Part shown: positions 60,215 to 64,000 of the stretch, piece after piece
How positions within the stretch are numbered: position 1 is the first letter of the stretch
How the letters are laid out: each line of letters begins with the position of its first letter
Source: Hybos culiciformis
Taxonomy: Eukaryota; Arthropoda; Insecta; Diptera; Hybotidae
Direction of reading: 5' to 3'
Length of the DNA stretch: 64,000 nt
NCBI GenBank assembly: GCA_964007475.1
Contig: OZ023273.1
Span: forward strand, 37,688,411 to 37,752,410
Notes under the pieces: generated by a model
Told to the model about the DNA's origin: nothing
The model's input: only the letters and a program-made list of their open reading frames with translations
Database searches by the model: none
Position numbers and translations under genes: made by a program

Positions 60215-63200
60215 ATGTACATAAATCGAGTAAATACATTTTAGAAGTTTGATTTAACTTCGTTTTTTGCATGTGAATGTAAAACGGCAATAAATAAATA
60301 GATTTTTAAATATATTTTAAATTTTTTTAAAATATTATCCCTTTAAACATATTTGTTTCAGGTACTTATGATGATAAAGATTTAAGTTAATTTTTTAATC
60401 AGTCGTTAAATTAACTTCATTATAACTAAGTTCATTTTGAGCTTGGAAGCATTCGAATTTTTTTACATGGAAATACATCTACGTTTTTCGAAACTAAATT
60501 ATTTTTTTTTTTATTTAGCCCATACGTTTGAACTAGTGGAGCTTTTTCGTATGTACTCACGACTGTGGACAAATGATTATTTCAAGAGCAATTTCAAATT
60601 ACGATTGGCCTCGAAGCCCGCCAAGCCAAAATAATAAAAAAAAAGGTGCCCTAGGGGGCTATCCATTTTAAATTACCATAAGTTTTCACTAACATTTTTG
60701 GCGCCGTAAATTTGCGCCGCAAAAAGCGCCCGGCTAACGGAAAAGTACCCAAAAATCTTAATATGAGACATAGAAATTTAAATTTATTTATTTATTTTAT
60801 TATTTAATATATTATTATATCTCATAAGTTTTTTGAACTAATAATTAATACATTATGAACCTAATTAACTAATGTGAAAATTATAAAAAAAAAAATTAAG
60901 GCATTAGTCGCATTAATACTGGGAGAACGTTCAGAAAACTATCTATTTTTTGCTCAAGGACGAATGAATATTATCATTTTAATTTATTGTAAAATATTGT
61001 GTTCATTCAATTGCTTATTATTATTATTATTTCAATTTTTATTACATTTTGTTAAGAACGATGCGTAATAATTTCTTTATAATTTTACCTATTTAAAATT
61101 TTTAAAAAATGTTTTTATGTTTAATTTATTTACATTTCTATTAAATTTACCTGGGTATATTATTTTATTAATAGAATATCCACCTAAAATCGAGCCTTAA
61201 ATTAGTCTTTTCAATTCTACATAAACATAATATTATTATCTTATTATGTAATATTATTGCCATGACTGTTAAACTTCATAATTTTTTATTACTTAACAAT
61301 CAAATTATTTTTATTTCCACAGTTATAATTGATAAGATATATAAATCTTGTTCTCTATCTCAATTTGTTATAGAGGATCCTAAGAAGAAGCTAATTCAAC
61401 ATTGACAATTGTTAAAAAAAAAATGTTGATTTTATTTGCCGCCTTAATAGCAAAAAAAAAATTAAAATTAAAAATTTTATTAATTTGGACACAAATGTTT
61501 TCATAATTTTAGTAATTTATCAGTCACGGATTTTTAAAAAAATTAACATTAAAATTTCACTCAAAAATATTTTCTATTTGACTTTTAGCCAATTTAATAA
61601 TTTAGTTTTAATTCATTATTCACTTTTTAACAATACATATTAAATAAAAATATGCTAATATTGAAGTTAAGCGAAGTGAAGCAATTTAACACTGTTTCTT
61701 ATTTCTTTAGAATTTTTATTTAAAGTAAAGAATTTTTTATCAGTGTTCGAATAACAAAATTTTGAATCTTCTTCAGCAAAAATAAAATTTGGCAAGTTCA
61801 AAAGTTAATTTAGAACAATTTTTACTTAATTAAAAAATATTTTATAAAAACGTAATTAAATTTATAATTTTGGTCAACTAATTCTCAAATAAAATATCTA
61901 TTCGATCAATTAACTATATATACGAACTGAAGCTTAGTTGAAAAATCTTCATATCTTTAAACAGTTATTATTCTAAGCTAAGATCTATAATACATAATAA
62001 TAATAATTGTACATTTAAAAAATATTAATTTTTACATTTTTTGTTCAAATAATTTTTAACTTGCTACGCTAACTCTTACGTTATCGAAGTAAATTTAAAA
62101 AAAAAAATGTATAGCTTTCATAATTTGAACTATCAAATGCATATGATGATCAATCCCGAAGGAAATTATTCATGCTAACCCATGATTGAATTATTTAAAT
62201 TGTATTAAATCAAACAAAACAAATTGATAAAATCTCGAAGTAAAAATAAGCTGTTCTAATTTCATATTATTAGAACTTGTAACAAAAATTAGGAATTCAA
62301 TTCTCAACGAAAATAATTTTTGTTCATTACAAAATAAAAATTGGCTAGAATTAAACTCTTAGGAATAATTGAGAAGTGAAATCACAATTACATATATTTT
62401 CGAATATTTAGACAAAATGTCTTTATAATTTGAATCTATTTTTAAAAAATTAGGTTTCCACTTATTGAGAAAAATATTCTTTTGAACATATAGACAAAAA
62501 GGAAAAATAAATTAGATAAAAATAACAAAATATTATACATATTTTTGAGTATCTCTAGAAAGAAATTATAATTTCATAAATGTAATTGACCATTTTAAAC
62601 TAAAAACTGAAAACTCCATCATTCTTTTTTCTACTTCAATGAACATTTAGATTTTTCTTGAGCTAATTTTCATATTTAGAAATATTTCAAGCATTTAGCA
62701 TATAATTTAAAATTGTCATTGAAGTACTTAAAAAAGTGTTATTAATACTGAATTTCGTGAAAATTTAAATAAAAACATTATACACACTTCTATAAATATA
62801 TAAATTGTGTACATGAGGTTTCTGTTTTTTTTTTTTTTAATTTAAATTTGTTTAAGAAACTATTGATTTTACACAAAGTCTTTATACATTATTGTTAATC
62901 TTTACATTGCACGTACAGTACACTATAGGTACTTAGATTTTTAGGTTCAAATTTTCGAAAAAATATTAGATTCAGAAAATCTAATGATAATGCGTCTAAC
63001 AAAGAGGGACCTATTTATTATAAAATATTTTTGAGATTCAATAATTAATTGAACATTCAATAAATATTACAATAACAACTTATTTAGGAAGCATCATTGG
63101 AACTAAAGAGTTAAACTTACACTAATGTCGAATGTAAAAACAAAAAATAATATATAATTTTGTTGAAACCAAATAAAAAATACAATACAAAAAATACTAT

Positions 63201-64000
63201 ACAAACAGCTGTCGTTATTGACAACGAACTGTCAATGTCAACATCTATCATAAACTTTTATTTATTCAAAAAGATTTCTTCAAAATTAATTTTACAACAT
63301 TAAAATTTATTATAATGTAAGAAGTTGAAAAATAGATTTAAAATTACATTACCAAATTTTCATTTAATATTATGTTTTATATTATATGTACTATTCACAA
63401 ATACTTTTCCAATAAAAATATAGAAAATGCCCAACAAATTATAGTCAAATTATCAGCTAAGTTAAAAAGCATACGTTACATGTTTCGATATTTACTTCCA
63501 ATTTAAGTCTATGACAAGTAAGCTAAATTATTGTTCTCAAAGAAAATTTTTAATATACATAAAATTTTTAAAACTAAAAACAAAGAGTGAATTCTTATAA
63601 TGATGACAAAAAGTTCTTTTTAATTTAAGTTTCTTTATATACACATATTTCGATTCATAATTAATATCAATTTTTTTTTCAATATTTACGTTTAGATTAA
63701 AAAAATCTTCATTCATACAAAATAATATTTTTATATTTGGACTCAAATTTATTATATTTAGTTCAGACGTTAACATACCTTACATATTGTCAGTATCAGT
63801 ACATACAATATTATGACAAATTCTGAATATAAGCTTCTGTACCAAATCATTATTTTTATTAAAAATTAATAGAAAATATTTCTTATCAGATTTAATAAAG
63901 AATTAATTTATAATTAATAATGTTTTAATAATGTTTTAAAAATTTTTTAAAAATAATAATATAAAACAGGTGAAGGACTGATTAATCATCTTTCGCACTT
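60215..64000. other. AT-rich non-coding region to window end
   Basis: No supportable gene. A G+C-richer patch at 60600-60740 holds CCTCGAAGCCCGCCAAGCC, GGTGCCCTAGGGGGC and three GCGCC words (GGCGCCG, GCGCCGC, GCGCCCGG) and may be an old repeat fragment. Near 63188-63230, CAGCTG and a TTGACA/TGTCAA hairpin with a third TGTCAA form a possible protein-binding cluster. The rest is homopolymer-rich. Confidence 0.5.

Noticed and set aside
60600..60740. TTTGGCGCCG word resembling an LTR-retrotransposon primer binding site.
   Set aside because: Only GGCGCC matches. The following bases do not continue the tRNA complement, and no LTR or terminal TG...CA pair is visible nearby.
1..64000. CRISPR arrays, bacterial operons, rRNA genes.
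   Set aside because: No regularly spaced direct repeats, ribosome binding sites or conserved rRNA words were seen. The window is eukaryotic.

Overview
This is a very AT-rich (roughly four-fifths A+T by eye) eukaryotic window with almost no coding sequence. An insect or other arthropod is the most likely source. The evidence is one spliced gene fragment with canonical GT-AG sites and a 92-base intron, a protein rich in His, Gln, Ser and Thr runs like many insect regulatory proteins, and a typical arthropod mix of small DNA transposons plus a TTGAA-tailed non-LTR remnant. I cannot name the order or species. Nothing bacterial (operons, ribosome binding sites, CRISPR) is present.

The only convincing host gene is on the plus strand near the middle. 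Coding exon 1 is 30733-31303, intron 1 is 31304-31395, and exon 2 is 31396-31515 with a consensus donor at 31516. Together they encode about 230 residues of a low-complexity N-terminal region with three more conserved-looking blocks. I do not recognise the product, and the rest of the gene is not visible. A G+C-rich patch at 26.14-26.66 kb is a weak candidate for a promoter and non-coding first exon about 4 kb upstream.

The rest is intergenic or intronic DNA, densely decorated with mobile elements whose boundaries can be read directly. (1) 17541-18866: a foldback element whose right arm is interrupted by a 428-base palindromic MITE flanked by TTAA duplications. (2) 24140-24325: a TA-flanked palindromic MITE. 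(3) 31726-34696: a nested cluster. A 946-base element (A, 31893-32838) sits in the left terminal inverted repeat of element B (31886-34429, ACTA duplication). B carries a decayed minus-strand transposase-like gene in a single frame with four stops, and B may itself lie in a third element. (4) 40020-41001: a TA-flanked repeat-rich element. (5) 42090-42228: a LINE-like 3' tail. (6) 54559-54967: a hAT MITE with an 8-base duplication. (7) 59300-60205: a foldback element with a perfect 9-base duplication, long arms made of AATGTCG-type repeats, and an extraordinary G+C-rich double palindrome at its centre. Three diverged copies of a GACGGACGGAC-type repeat are scattered through the window.

The most interesting items are the 59.3-60.2 kb element and the two nested-insertion systems. 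In each nested case the uninterrupted host arm can be compared with the interrupted one, so the insertion sites are resolved to the base or nearly so.
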